A stretch of 64,000 bases of DNA from Mucilaginibacter sp. (GTDB lineage Bacteria > Bacteroidota > Bacteroidia > Sphingobacteriales > Sphingobacteriaceae), in assembly GCF_028288205.1 (NCBI RefSeq), contig NZ_JAQBOD010000056.1:124001-188000 (forward strand), in the 5' to 3' direction. The notes under the pieces are model-generated. The model was not told where the DNA came from and did no database searches. It saw only the letters and a list, made by a program, of their open reading frames with translations. Both the position numbers and the translations under genes were made by a program. Positions 44,945-54,306 of the stretch are shown piece after piece. Numbering within the stretch: position 1 is the stretch's first letter; the number at the start of each line of letters is the position of its first letter.

Positions 44945-46090
44945 ATGAAAACCCAGATTCGCCTGTTTATCGCGCTCCTGTCAGGAGCAATTATACTTTT
45001 TGCTGCAGCATGGAAACCATTAGCTAAGGCAAGCTCAACAAGGGTCGCTGCGCCTTTAATGAACGGACGCTATTTATTTGTAGCAGTACCGGGCGTGCGC
45101 GATTATTTAGGCTACGGCGGGCATGGCCTGCTGATATTTGATATAGACCACGGGCACAAGTTTATAAAACGCATCCCATTTAACGGCTTGCATCCCAAAA
45201 ATGGCCTGCCGTCAAATATTAAAGGTATTGGGGTAAGCATCCCGTTGCATAGCGTATATGTTACAACACTTGAGAGCCTGCAGCGGATAGACATTGTAAC
45301 CGGTAAACTGGTATGGGAGAAACCAATTGAGTTTGGCTGTGATCGTTTATCTGTAGCGCCGGATGGTAAAACCATGTATCTGCCCTCGTTGGAAAACCAT
45401 TATTGGAGTGTGATTGATTGCGAAACAGGCAATGTTATTAAACGGATTGATGGGTTTAACGCTACACATAATACCATATATGGCCTAAATGGCGATCGTG
45501 TTTACCTGGCCGATCTTAAAAATACAATGGTAAAAATTGCCGATCCGAAAACAAATACCGTTGTAGGCGAGGTTGGACCGTTTGCTAATTTTATACGCCC
45601 GCTTACGGTTAATGGCAAGGGTACACGCATTTTTGTAAACTGTAACGAGTTGCTGGGTTTTGAAGTTGGCGACCTGACAACCGGAAAAAAGATAGCCCAT
45701 GTGGTAGTTGAGGGTTGGGATAAAGGCCCTGTTAGACGCCACGGCTGCCCAAGCCACGGCATAGGTTTAACGCCTGATGAAAAAGAGATATGGTTATGCG
45801 ATGGCTTTAACATGCGCCTGCATATATTTAGCGGAGTTGAACCTTACCAGCAATTAACCACTATACCGGTACAGGATATGCCGGGTTGGATTACCTTTAC
45901 TTTAGATGGCAAATATGCCTACCCATCAAGCGGCGAAGTAATAGATGTAAAAACCCGTAAAATACTTACCGTACTTAAAGACGAAAATTACAATACTGTA
46001 GCAAGCGAAAAACTGCTGGAGATTGATTTTAAAGATGGCAAACCGGTTAAAGCCGGCGACCAGTTTGGGTTAGGTAGGGTGATGAGGTAA
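44945..46090 (+). CDS. Secreted YVTN-like beta-propeller protein
   Basis: The 381-aa protein has a signal peptide (MKTQIRLFIALLSGAIILFA) and repeats of ~40-45 residues typical of a seven-bladed propeller, for example LQRIDIVTGKLVWEKPIEF, VAPDGKTMYLPSLENHYW and LTPDEKEIWLCDGFNMRLH. Relatives are annotated as YVTN/lactonase-like proteins, but no lactonase active site is confirmed. A 262-nt gap separates it from the divergent peroxiredoxin gene. The following Imm27-like gene starts 1 nt after its stop. Confidence 0.85.
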   Translation: MKTQIRLFIALLSGAIILFAAAWKPLAKASSTRVAAPLMNGRYLFVAVPGVRDYLGYGGHGLLIFDIDHGHKFIKRIPFNGLHPKNGLPSNIKGIGVSIPLHSVYVTTLESLQRIDIVTGKLVWEKPIEFGCDRLSVAPDGKTMYLPSLENHYWSVIDCETGNVIKRIDGFNATHNTIYGLNGDRVYLADLKNTMVKIADPKTNTVVGEVGPFANFIRPLTVNGKGTRIFVNCNELLGFEVGDLTTGKKIAHVVVEGWDKGPVRRHGCPSHGIGLTPDEKEIWLCDGFNMRLHIFSGVEPYQQLTTIPVQDMPGWITFTLDGKYAYPSSGEVIDVKTRKILTVLKDENYNTVASEKLLEIDFKDGKPVKAGDQFGLGRVMR

Positions 46091-46091
46091 G

Positions 46092-46766
46092 ATGCTGATA
46101 ACTAAGACTATAGTAATGAACGACAAAATTGCTATGTTAATCATATACCTGATTTTCATAGCAATATCATTGGTCGCAAGAAAAGTAATGTTGATGGCTA
46201 AAAGGATGTGGTTGTTTCTATTGATCCCATCCTACTTACTATTAATCGGAGCTTATTATAATGGAGTATTTTACTTTGTTCGAGATTTAGATAATAGAGA
46301 ACTTATTAGCATTGACTTTGGTCATGCCGATTTAGGCTTATTTCTATTATTTATTTTGAGTTGTCTAACAGGATTAGTTTTCATGGGAAATATTATTTTA
46401 ATAAAAAATAAAGGTTTATCAATGACTCAAAAATTAATTGATATTGAGTCTAATTATTCAGATAGTATATTAATAAAACCCTTGCCAACTGAAACAGCTA
46501 TAATTGGCAGTTGGATATACAGTAAAGGGAAAATGACAGCCGATGATAACTGCCAACGTATAGCATGGCTAATTGATAGCTACTTAAAAAAAACAAGTAC
46601 GACAGACGATGGATGGACTAAAATTTATCAAGATCCAAAAGACGGGAGATATTGGGAATGTACATATCCACAAGGTCATATGCAAGGTGGCGGGCCTCCA
46701 ATGTTACAAATTGTTTCAGATGAAAAAATATCCACCGGTCAAACTTACAAAGTTTCAACTTCGTAA
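46092..46766 (+). CDS. Imm27-like immunity protein with three N-terminal membrane helices
   Basis: The 224-aa protein has three hydrophobic helices (~12-30, 38-60, 80-105), then residues ~132-219 matching the Imm27 pattern: ETAIIGSWIYSKGKMTADDN, DGWTKIYQDPKDGRYWECTY and HMQGGGPPMLQ. Imm27 is an immunity family of polymorphic toxin systems. No toxin gene is adjacent, and the membrane helices in front of the domain are unusual. Codon use is more AT-rich than in the genes around it, which hints at recent transfer. The start is 46092 or 46116. The gene ends inside a hairpin (46741-46772). Confidence 0.75.
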   Translation: MLITKTIVMNDKIAMLIIYLIFIAISLVARKVMLMAKRMWLFLLIPSYLLLIGAYYNGVFYFVRDLDNRELISIDFGHADLGLFLLFILSCLTGLVFMGNIILIKNKGLSMTQKLIDIESNYSDSILIKPLPTETAIIGSWIYSKGKMTADDNCQRIAWLIDSYLKKTSTTDDGWTKIYQDPKDGRYWECTYPQGHMQGGGPPMLQIVSDEKISTGQTYKVSTS

Positions 46767-46772
46767 GTTTTT
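46741..46772 (+). terminator. Terminator hairpin containing the stop codon of the Imm27-like gene
   Basis: The stem AAACTTAC pairs with GTAAGTTT (46741-46748 with 46763-46770); an inner AAGTT/AACTT adds pairs. TTTTT ends it. The TAA stop codon (46764-46766) is inside the right arm, so translation ends within the terminator. Confidence 0.75.
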
Positions 46773-46843
46773 GCCCTCATACTTCTACGCTCAGTATGCC
46801 TCCGCACGCAGAGTTACCAAACATGTCACGGGTCAGTAGGCGT

Positions 46844-47057
46844 TTGTTTCAATAACTTGTTTCACCACTTTTAAAATAGGTGTTTTGTAATTGTTTGATT
46901 ATCAATGAACAAACTCGCAATCACGCCTAAAAATACTGACGAATAAGTTGTTACATTTTGTTTCATCACTTTTCTGTAATTCACTCATAAACAATATTTT
47001 AAGTCAAAATCTTGTTTCACTTGTTACATTTTGTTTCACACTCGCGTGAAACAAGAT
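46844..47057. repeat. TTGTTTCA repeat array upstream of a small membrane gene
   Basis: TTGTTTCA occurs at 46844, 46857, 46958, 47012 and 47031, with the inverted copy TGAAACAA at 47047. An 18-bp exact direct repeat (46948-46965 and 47021-47038) is included. Bases 47046-47057 pair either with 47009-47020 (12 bp) or, in a tight hairpin, with 47031-47039 (9 bp, 6-nt loop). The two structures exclude each other. The stretch 46767-47135 holds no credible gene. Confidence 0.75.
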
Positions 47058-47135
47058 CTGCTAATTTGTATAAGAATCTTTTTACAGTTAGCAGGCGCGC
47101 TAAGAAAAAGTTTCCGAAATACCTACATTTACCCC

Positions 47136-47315
47136 ATGAACTTCAAAAAGAAAAAAGATGCTTCATTTGCAATAGGCTTAGTTATAGGTATTGCAGTTGG
47201 GATAGCTTTACATCACCTGGGTTTAGGCGTAGCCTTTGGCATAATAATGGGGTTAGCCCTACGCGAAGTTTATGAGCGTAAATACAGTAAGGGCCGTGAT
47301 ATGGACCGGATGTAA
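47136..47315 (+). CDS. Small Gly-rich membrane protein
   Basis: The 59-aa product (starts MNFKKKKDASFAIGLVIGIA) has a charged N-terminus, then a hydrophobic Gly-zipper-like segment (~12-42) and a charged C-terminal tail. It probably forms one or two membrane helices. I recall comparable small Gly-rich proteins in related genomes but no known function. It is preceded by the TTGTTTCA repeat array. Confidence 0.68.
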   Translation: MNFKKKKDASFAIGLVIGIAVGIALHHLGLGVAFGIIMGLALREVYERKYSKGRDMDRM

Positions 47316-47375
47316 TTAAACAGTAAAAGTTTGTACAAACCTTTTTCCCGACGCAAATTAAAACTCTTTTTTTAA

Positions 47376-47383
47376 TAGGTTTG
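47376..47383 (+). promoter_or_regulatory. -7 element TAGGTTTG immediately before a GNAT gene
   Basis: This exact TAnnTTTG match ends 6 nt before the ATG at 47390. It implies a leaderless or very short leader mRNA. Confidence 0.4.
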
Positions 47384-47389
47384 CCAATA

Positions 47390-48067
47390 ATGTTCCATGT
47401 ATTAGATAATCCTGCATATAACGCCCTTATATCCGGCAACAAGCATTTGGCTAACGGCAATAAGCAGGTAAAATATTTCGATAAAGAAGTATCGCCATTT
47501 GTTGGATTTAAAGAAAACACGACTAACAGTTTCCAATTGCTGTATGACCTGATCTCGCATAGTAGCCCCGTAGGTTTCATTTCACCGGTAGAGATAGACA
47601 TACCAAAACAATGGAAGGTGGCAAATACGATAAAATGCTTACAAATGATATTTGATGGAGAAGCACCTCAGGAATATAACGAAGTGGAATTAATCCCCTT
47701 AACAAACCAGCATGTATCCCAAATGCTGGCTCTTACCAAATTAACTAACCCCGGCCCATTTGGGCCACAAACAATAGATTTTGGCCATTACAAAGGTGTT
47801 TTTGACGGCGATAAATTAGTGGCCATGGCCGGACAACGCATGCATCCTTTACCATATGCAGAGATCAGCGCGGTTTGTACACACCCGGATTATACAGGCA
47901 AAGGTTATGCAAAACAACTACTGCTGCATCATATAAACCGCATAAAAGCCGCGGGCGAGATCCCGATGCTACACGTGCGTTATGATAATGAACGAGCCAT
48001 TAAAGTTTACGAAAGCACAGGCTTTGTTGCCCGGAAAGAGATTTATTTTACTATTATGCATAAGTAA
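47390..48067 (+). CDS. GNAT family N-acetyltransferase (FR47-like)
   Basis: The 225-aa protein has a C-terminal GNAT domain (~130-220), with ISAVCTHPDYTGKGYAKQLL as acetyl-CoA-binding motif A and RYDNERAIKVYESTGFVARK as motif B. The N-terminal half is a variable domain. It acetylates an unknown amine. The ATG at 47390 is preferred over an upstream TTG in frame. It is convergent with a PAS kinase gene. Confidence 0.88.
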   Translation: MFHVLDNPAYNALISGNKHLANGNKQVKYFDKEVSPFVGFKENTTNSFQLLYDLISHSSPVGFISPVEIDIPKQWKVANTIKCLQMIFDGEAPQEYNEVELIPLTNQHVSQMLALTKLTNPGPFGPQTIDFGHYKGVFDGDKLVAMAGQRMHPLPYAEISAVCTHPDYTGKGYAKQLLLHHINRIKAAGEIPMLHVRYDNERAIKVYESTGFVARKEIYFTIMHK

Positions 48068-48074
48068 AAAACAG

Positions 48075-48095
48075 GGTGTAGTGTAGCACTACACC
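48075..48095. terminator. Inverted repeat between convergent GNAT and kinase genes
   Basis: A 9-bp stem GGTGTAGTG pairs with CACTACACC around a 3-nt loop. There is no poly-T run, so it is a weak or different kind of terminator. Confidence 0.55.
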
Positions 48096-48116
48096 TGCTA
48101 CATCCTACAATTTTAT

Positions 48117-49208
48117 TTAGTCCTTAAATGAGATTGTGAATTTTGCTCCCTCATTAACGCGGCTTTCTATATTAATTTGCCCTCCTAAACTTGTTATATG
48201 ATTATGGACTAAGTAAAGACCAATTCCTTTACTGTCTTCATTGCTATTAAATTTTTGGTTAAACCCAAAAATTCTATCTTTTACTTTTTCCATATCAAAT
48301 CCAATTCCTTCATCTTTTAAAACTAACAGGTTGGTCTCATTTACCCGCTTACTATAAACTGAAATTACAGGGAATGTATTTGGCTTAGTATATTTTATAG
48401 AATTTGTTATCAGGTTTAGAAAAATGCTTTCTAAATATGCTTTATTAAATTTTACCAGATCAATGGTAGAAAAGTCAGCATGTATTTCAGTGCCCGAATC
48501 TATTATTAAAGACCGTAAAGATTTAAGCACTGTGTTAAAACATTCGCTTAAACTTACCTGCTCAAGCTGGATATTGTTTTTTTGGATCAGGATATCTAAA
48601 TAGTTATTTAAGCTATCATGAAGGCTCCCGGCAGATGATTTTAAAATATCTAAATATTCAACTACTTCACTATCAGATATTTTAGAAACATCAATCAGGC
48701 TAAAAATGGAAAGCAAATTATTTACCGGTGATCGAAAATCGTGCGCTGCTGTATAAGCTAATTGCTTTAACTCACTATTTATTTTTAAAAAATTGGTAAG
48801 CAGTAAATTCCTGCCTTCCTCCAGTTTCTTTTTATGTGTAATATTCTTAGCTATCGCAAATACCAGCCTTTGGCTCTCAATAGGCATTGATGTCCACGAA
48901 AGCCATACAATTTCACCGGATTTTGTTACATATCTATTTTCAAAATTTAATAATGGTATTGACTTTTTAAGATTTTCGCGGCTATATGATGTGATCTCTT
49001 TATCTTCATCATACACAAATTCATTTATTGGTTTAGAAAACAATTCATCATAAGTATATCCCAGTGTTTTTTGAACCGTTGGATTTATTTTTTTAAAATA
49101 TCCATCATAACCTGCTATACATATCATATCTGGCGACAATTGAAAAAAAAGTTCCAGATCAAATATGTTATTTGAAAATGGATTAGACGAATCTTGATCT
49201 GTGGTCAT
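48117..49208 (-). CDS. PAS-domain sensor histidine kinase
   Basis: The 363-aa soluble kinase has an N-terminal PAS domain (~18-130; FFQLSPDMICIAGYDGYFKK and GEIVWLSWTSMPIE), a HisKA domain with LAYTAAHDFRSPVNNLLSIF (phospho-His in AHDFRSP) and an HATPase (NLITNSIKYTKP, KDEGIGFDME, DSKGIGLYLVHN). There is no membrane helix, so it senses an intracellular cue. The ATG at 49208 is preferred over a TTG upstream. No cognate regulator is adjacent. Confidence 0.92.
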   Translation of the reverse strand: MTTDQDSSNPFSNNIFDLELFFQLSPDMICIAGYDGYFKKINPTVQKTLGYTYDELFSKPINEFVYDEDKEITSYSRENLKKSIPLLNFENRYVTKSGEIVWLSWTSMPIESQRLVFAIAKNITHKKKLEEGRNLLLTNFLKINSELKQLAYTAAHDFRSPVNNLLSIFSLIDVSKISDSEVVEYLDILKSSAGSLHDSLNNYLDILIQKNNIQLEQVSLSECFNTVLKSLRSLIIDSGTEIHADFSTIDLVKFNKAYLESIFLNLITNSIKYTKPNTFPVISVYSKRVNETNLLVLKDEGIGFDMEKVKDRIFGFNQKFNSNEDSKGIGLYLVHNHITSLGGQINIESRVNEGAKFTISFKD

Positions 49209-49447
49209 TTTTTTTAATTGAATTTTGTATGCTGACTCCAACTGTTAATATTAAAACAATCATACTACCTGCGGCTTGTATGAAATGTTTTTTATAATTA
49301 AACACTATGCTCTTAAATTCCGGCGCTATAAAACATTTGCTATAAAAACATTTAACGTATATATGGGTTTAAAAGATACCTAAGCTATCCAACTAATTTA
49401 ATTACTATAATTTGAAATTTCATACTTTAACAGCACAATTTAGCTTT

Positions 49448-50770
49448 GTGTACAGAAAGCGTTCTTTGTTGAGATTACTATTATTGTTATTGTTTATCAG
49501 CATTCACGGAGTTGTTTTCAGCCAAGTAATTGTTCCGGCTGATTCCTTAAAAGAGGATTCTTTGCGTACTAAAAGTTTAAACCGGCAAAAGCTGGCAGAT
49601 AACCTAAACAGGCAATATGATTTTAGTGATTTAACCCGTAATATTCTCCATCCTAAAAAAGTGGCCGATACATTGCATAAAAGATCGGGTATTACTATTG
49701 TACCTAATATTGCGGCTAATCCTACCATTGGCGCTCAATTAGGCATTAAAGCTGTAGCGGGCAAAAAATTAGGTAATGATCCTAATACATTACTATCAGT
49801 TGCGGCAACCTCGGCTTCTATTACCAGCAAAGGCATCATTTATTTTTATGTAAATCATAATATATTTACGCCCGGTAACAGGTGGAACATTCAGGGTAAC
49901 CTGGTAGCCGCAAAAACGGTAACGCCTGATTTTGGTTTAGGGATAGGCCGCGGGGTTAATAGTGGAAGCAATGCAGATAAGGTACTGGCAGATGCGGCGC
50001 ACAAAGTTTATACAATTCATTCGCTATATTATAATTTCAGGGAAAAGATTTACAAGGAGGTGGAGAAAAATCTTTTTGTAGGGGCCGGATTGTCATTTGA
50101 GATCAGGCGGAGCATTCAAAACAAGGATACAACTAATAATGCAACGCCATCCAGTGTTTACAATAACCAGCATGGTTTTCCGCAGGATCATTACTCGGCA
50201 GATGGATTTCTTTTTAATGTAGAGTACATTACACGCGATAACCCAAACCGCGCTTATAAAGGTATTTACTTTGATGCCGGCATCAGGGTTAATCAAACGT
50301 GGATAGGCAGCACAAAAAATTCCCGGCAATTTACTACCGACTTTAGAAAATATTTTAGCTTATCAACCATCAACCCCGAAACGGTAGTAGCGTTTTGGAA
50401 CTGGGGCTCCTACCTGCTCAGCGGTACAATACCTTATCTTGAATTGCCGGGTACCGCGCGCGATGGGTCTTTCAGGAGCGGCAGGGGCTATACTTCTCAA
50501 TATTTTAAGGGCACACAATTCAATGATACAGAGGCGGAATTCCGCTTCCCTATATTAAAAAATAAATTTATTAGTGGTGTTACCTTTGTAAACTTGCAAA
50601 CAGCTAACGATGAGCAGGGCACTAAACTGTTCCAGGTATTTCAACCCGGCTACGGTGCCGGTTTACGTGTGTTGTTTAACAAAGCTACCCGTACCAACCT
50701 GGCATTGGATTACGCTTTTGGCAAATATGGCAACAAAGGATTCTTCCTGAATTTAAATGAATCTTTTTAA
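49448..50770 (+). CDS. BamA/TamA-like outer membrane protein
   Basis: The protein (440 aa from this start) has a signal peptide (YRKRSLLRLLLLLLFISIHG) and a long C-terminal region of alternating strands ending in TRTNLALDYAFGKYGNKGFF and a final Phe-rich tail, as in Omp85 C-terminal barrels (surface antigen type). The start is uncertain: GTG at 49448 gives a compact signal peptide, TTG at 49412 gives a longer one, and there is no ATG. It may help insert or export outer membrane proteins or lipids; POTRA domains are not apparent. Confidence 0.78.
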   Translation: MYRKRSLLRLLLLLLFISIHGVVFSQVIVPADSLKEDSLRTKSLNRQKLADNLNRQYDFSDLTRNILHPKKVADTLHKRSGITIVPNIAANPTIGAQLGIKAVAGKKLGNDPNTLLSVAATSASITSKGIIYFYVNHNIFTPGNRWNIQGNLVAAKTVTPDFGLGIGRGVNSGSNADKVLADAAHKVYTIHSLYYNFREKIYKEVEKNLFVGAGLSFEIRRSIQNKDTTNNATPSSVYNNQHGFPQDHYSADGFLFNVEYITRDNPNRAYKGIYFDAGIRVNQTWIGSTKNSRQFTTDFRKYFSLSTINPETVVAFWNWGSYLLSGTIPYLELPGTARDGSFRSGRGYTSQYFKGTQFNDTEAEFRFPILKNKFISGVTFVNLQTANDEQGTKLFQVFQPGYGAGLRVLFNKATRTNLALDYAFGKYGNKGFFLNLNESF

Positions 50771-50834
50771 GCCAAAAAAAACCGGACAATTCCCGAACTA
50801 TTGGCAGGTCCATTTAATAATTAGTTAGAAAGGG

Positions 50835-51809
50835 CTATGCCAAATGCATTACCGCGTATAATGCAGCAGATGAAATTATGATCCAAAGTACCACTCCCTG
50901 TAATAATGGTTTTAGCCCTACGGATGCCAGTACTTTCCTGGAAAGCCCGGCACCGATCAAAAATAATGTAAGTGTTAATCCGGCTTTCGCAATAATGATC
51001 ATGTAGGGACTGATCAGTTTTGTTGCCGGTATATAGGTATTAGCAATCATGGCCAGTATAAATAAACCGATAAAATAAGGTATGCTGATTTTTTTAGATT
51101 TGTTTTTGAAAATAAATGTCGACATAAAAGCCACGGGTATGATCCATAAGGCGCGGGCAAGTTTTACAGTTGCAGCAACCTCCAGGGCATGTGCGCCATA
51201 TTTACTGGCAGCACCAACAACAGAGCTGGTGTCATGAATAGCAATGGCGCACCATAAGCCAAACTGCGTTTGCGACATATTAAGATGATGACCAATAATG
51301 GGGAACACAAACAAAGCAATGGCGTTTAAAATAAACACACAGCCCAGCGCGACAGATATTTGTTTCTCTTGGGCTTTTATAACAGGCGATATAGCTGCAA
51401 TGGCGCTGCCGCCGCAAATAGCGGTACCGGCAGCAATAAGATATGATGTTTTCTGTTCAATATTTAACCATTTACCCATAAAGTAACCCAAAATAAGGGT
51501 TCCGGTTATAGACGCAATGGTGAACAATATCCCTTCTTTTCCAGCCTGCATAACATGGTGCATATTCATGCCAAAACCTAAACCCACTACTGATATTTGT
51601 AATAACAAGTTTGTGGCTTTATGGTTGAGGTGGAGATAGGGATGGCCCGTTAGTTGGGCAATAACAAGGCCCATTAACAAAGCAATTGCCGGGCTTATAA
51701 ACGTGGTAACACAAAGGGCCATACAGCCTGTAAATAAAATTTTTCGAGTATTATCATTAACGTCAAAGATAAATCCGCTGGTGGGTGTTAATTGATTTTG
51801 AGTATGCAT
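50835..51809 (-). CDS. YeiH family (UPF0324) membrane transporter
   Basis: The 324-aa protein has about ten hydrophobic helices. The family signatures include ATNLLLQISVVGLGFGMNMH, the AAGTAICGGSAIAAISPVIK loop and FGLWCAIAIHDTSSVVGAAS. YeiH proteins are putative sulfate/sulfite-type exporters, but the substrate is unsettled. A LysR regulator (51911) lies directly upstream on the same strand, matching the yeiE-yeiH pairing known in E. coli. The ATG at 51809 is preferred over an upstream TTG. Confidence 0.9.
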   Translation of the reverse strand: MHTQNQLTPTSGFIFDVNDNTRKILFTGCMALCVTTFISPAIALLMGLVIAQLTGHPYLHLNHKATNLLLQISVVGLGFGMNMHHVMQAGKEGILFTIASITGTLILGYFMGKWLNIEQKTSYLIAAGTAICGGSAIAAISPVIKAQEKQISVALGCVFILNAIALFVFPIIGHHLNMSQTQFGLWCAIAIHDTSSVVGAASKYGAHALEVAATVKLARALWIIPVAFMSTFIFKNKSKKISIPYFIGLFILAMIANTYIPATKLISPYMIIIAKAGLTLTLFLIGAGLSRKVLASVGLKPLLQGVVLWIIISSAALYAVMHLA

Positions 51810-51910
51810 TTTTTTCTTTTTGCTACTCAAAGGTCCGTTATTAGACTACACCTTTTTTATTACAAAATCAAATTATCAATAACCAAAAGTTATTGATAGC
51901 GCTATTTTAT

Positions 51911-52804
51911 TTAAAGCTTATAATTTTGGGCAAAACGCGTAAATAATTCTGCAAGTGAAGGGGGCTGGCCATGCGGCTGTATAAAATGGAAAGGGCGCTC
52001 TATAGAAAGTCCTTTAATATCAACAATGCGGCATTCGCCATTCTTCAATTCTTTTAAAATAGAATGTACCGATAAAAATGCCAGGCAATTACTATGCAAC
52101 AGATAAGATTTAATACTTTCGGTTCCACCTAACTGCATCTCTATTTGCAAGTCTGCTAATTTAATGTGATGAGGTTTTAAAGCATGTGCTATCACATCCA
52201 AGGTTCCCGAACCCGGCTCGCGCATTAGCAAAGGATAGTTTTTAAGCTCTTCCGGCTTAATGGTTTCTTTTTTTATTGAAGCGTTGTTCGCGGCGCTTAC
52301 CAGCACTAATTCATCCTTTAAATACTCCTCATACTTTATTTGCGGATTACGTGAAACGCCCTCAATAATACCCACATCAATTTCCTTACTTAATAAAGCT
52401 TGTTCTGTTTCTTCGGTATTGCCCGGAATAAGCTGCACCTTGATATCTCTAAATTTTTTATGGAACTGTGCCAATATGGGTGGTATTACATACTGCGCTA
52501 CTGTAGTGCTTGCGCCAACACGTAATACGCCTTTATGCTGCTTAATCAGCAGATTCATATCATACTCCAATTCGCGATAAATATCTAATAGTTTATCTGT
52601 GTATTGCAAAAGCATTTCCCCGGCCGGGGTTAAACTAATCTTTTTATTGCCGCTCCGTTCAAACAGGGATGTTTTGTAGCTTGCTTCTAATTCTTTAATA
52701 TGCTTTGTTACCGCAGGCTGGCTAATATATAATTCAGCCGAGGCTTTAGTGAAATTGAGTCTTTTGGCAACTTTGTAAAAAACCTGTAAGCGGAAATCAA
52801 GCAT
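51911..52804 (-). CDS. LysR-type transcriptional regulator (YeiE-like)
   Basis: The 297-aa protein has a LysR winged helix (~1-65; MLDFRLQVFYKVAKRLNFTK, then SAELYISQPAVTKHIKELEA) and a periplasmic-binding-type effector domain (~90-295). It lies 101 nt upstream of the YeiH-like transporter gene on the same strand, as in the yeiE-yeiH arrangement, so it probably controls that gene. E. coli YeiE responds to sulfite; whether this homolog does is inference. Confidence 0.92.
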   Translation of the reverse strand: MLDFRLQVFYKVAKRLNFTKASAELYISQPAVTKHIKELEASYKTSLFERSGNKKISLTPAGEMLLQYTDKLLDIYRELEYDMNLLIKQHKGVLRVGASTTVAQYVIPPILAQFHKKFRDIKVQLIPGNTEETEQALLSKEIDVGIIEGVSRNPQIKYEEYLKDELVLVSAANNASIKKETIKPEELKNYPLLMREPGSGTLDVIAHALKPHHIKLADLQIEMQLGGTESIKSYLLHSNCLAFLSVHSILKELKNGECRIVDIKGLSIERPFHFIQPHGQPPSLAELFTRFAQNYKL

Positions 52805-52894
52805 GTTAAAACCTATGATGAAACATAGCCAAATATAAGCAAAAAAGCCACCCTTTCGGGAGACTATTGTAGCCCTTACCGGTTACAATGATGC

Positions 52895-54148
52895 TTAATT
52901 ATTTTCCTGAAGTTGCTTAAGTTTTGCCCTTGTATCACTGTTCTCCAGAATAGCAAGCGCTTTTGAATAATATTCAATCGCTTTCTGTTTATCCCCTTTA
53001 CTTTTATAGTAATCGCCCAAACTATCATTTGCGTTAAAGCTGTCGGGATAACTACGGAGATATAAACTGAAGACCGAGTAGGCCTGCTCCGGCATATTTT
53101 TCACCAAAAGTGAACGACCGATCAGGCCAATCAATGGCTGCGGCGGAAGCACCTTGTACCCCATTTGTTTTGAAATCCGCTGATAATGATCACTAATCAA
53201 TGTTGCCGCATCAACCTTAACAGTTAAATCAAAAAACTTAGCAAGTTCGTCCGCGGTAAAACCGAATCCGTTGAATAAAAAATGCAGAGCATCATATGCT
53301 GCGATAAGCGGAACAGACTCATGATTATCCTCATTGTAGTATTTATAAGCAAACGTCAGGCCGTTAGCGGCGTTGCTTCTTATCGCCTCATTAAGCGTCA
53401 ATATAGATCTGATATGAATGGTAGCCGCGGATGTGTCCTTTCTTGCTTTCATCGTATCCATACCCCAAGGCATAGTGTTGGCTATAGCCAGGAATAAAGA
53501 TCTGCCTTCGAATCTTTTTTGAGTCAGCACGGTCTTGGTTTCGTTTAATAATTTTCGGGAATCCCACCACATGCTTGGGTCGATAGCCACGTATGCATTA
53601 AACAAATTGGGATGATGCACCAGGATATTCATCACCTCCAAACCGCCAAGTGAATGGCCAATTATTACTTTATAAGGTGATGGAGCATACAGAGAGTCGA
53701 TGTGGGGCATCAGTTCTTTTTCTATAAATGCTGCAAATTTTTCGCCGCTGCCTGAAGTTTTTAATTCTGGGTTTGTTTTACCATTAAAACCAATCAGCGA
53801 ATTGGTTGGTGTAAGATCGCGTGTCCTGTCTGTATTGGTTATTCCTACAACTATCATTTCGGGAATCACCGTGTTACCATTTACTTCGCTTAATTGCTGA
53901 ATCATTGCAGTAACCGACATAAAGTGATCTTCAGCATCTAATAAATACAAGACAGGATAATGTTGCCGGGCATAAATAACATTGTTGGCACTGGCAGGAA
54001 GAAATATCCATACTTGTCTGTTTTCGTTTAATATTTTAGAATGTATACTATCAACCTTGCCAATGATGAGGTTGGCATTCTTAATTGTTTGCGCGCCGGC
54101 TGTAAAAAGGAATGAAATAAATAGCGATATGAAGGATATTTTTTTCAT
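52895..54148 (-). CDS. Secreted alpha/beta hydrolase (esterase D-like) with C-terminal TPR
   Basis: The 417-aa protein has a signal peptide (MKKISFISLFISFLFTAGAQ), a putative esterase domain (~25-270) with the nucleophile elbow VIIGHSLGGLEVMNIL and a possible acid/His pair, and two TPR-like units at the C-terminus (SFNANDSLGDYYKSKGDKQK). Relatives include Fes/IroE-type siderophore esterases and carbohydrate esterases. The ATG at 54148 is preferred over an upstream TTG. Substrate is unknown. Confidence 0.85.
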   Translation of the reverse strand: MKKISFISLFISFLFTAGAQTIKNANLIIGKVDSIHSKILNENRQVWIFLPASANNVIYARQHYPVLYLLDAEDHFMSVTAMIQQLSEVNGNTVIPEMIVVGITNTDRTRDLTPTNSLIGFNGKTNPELKTSGSGEKFAAFIEKELMPHIDSLYAPSPYKVIIGHSLGGLEVMNILVHHPNLFNAYVAIDPSMWWDSRKLLNETKTVLTQKRFEGRSLFLAIANTMPWGMDTMKARKDTSAATIHIRSILTLNEAIRSNAANGLTFAYKYYNEDNHESVPLIAAYDALHFLFNGFGFTADELAKFFDLTVKVDAATLISDHYQRISKQMGYKVLPPQPLIGLIGRSLLVKNMPEQAYSVFSLYLRSYPDSFNANDSLGDYYKSKGDKQKAIEYYSKALAILENSDTRAKLKQLQENN

Positions 54149-54306
54149 ATACAGAGCGGATTTTATCAAATGTAATTATTATCAATTACTATTAGTCGGC
54201 TTGTGATGGAATAACCACTTTAAGAGAATTTAACACCATCTGCAACTATCTCATGTTTTGCAAACAGAACAATGGCTATTATTTGGCTATTACAAATTTG
54301 ATCCCA

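Noticed and set aside
46609..46839. Frames overlapping the Imm27-like gene, and 47012-47275 overlapping the small membrane gene
   Set aside because: They are shadows of the two real genes in another frame and show no family pattern.
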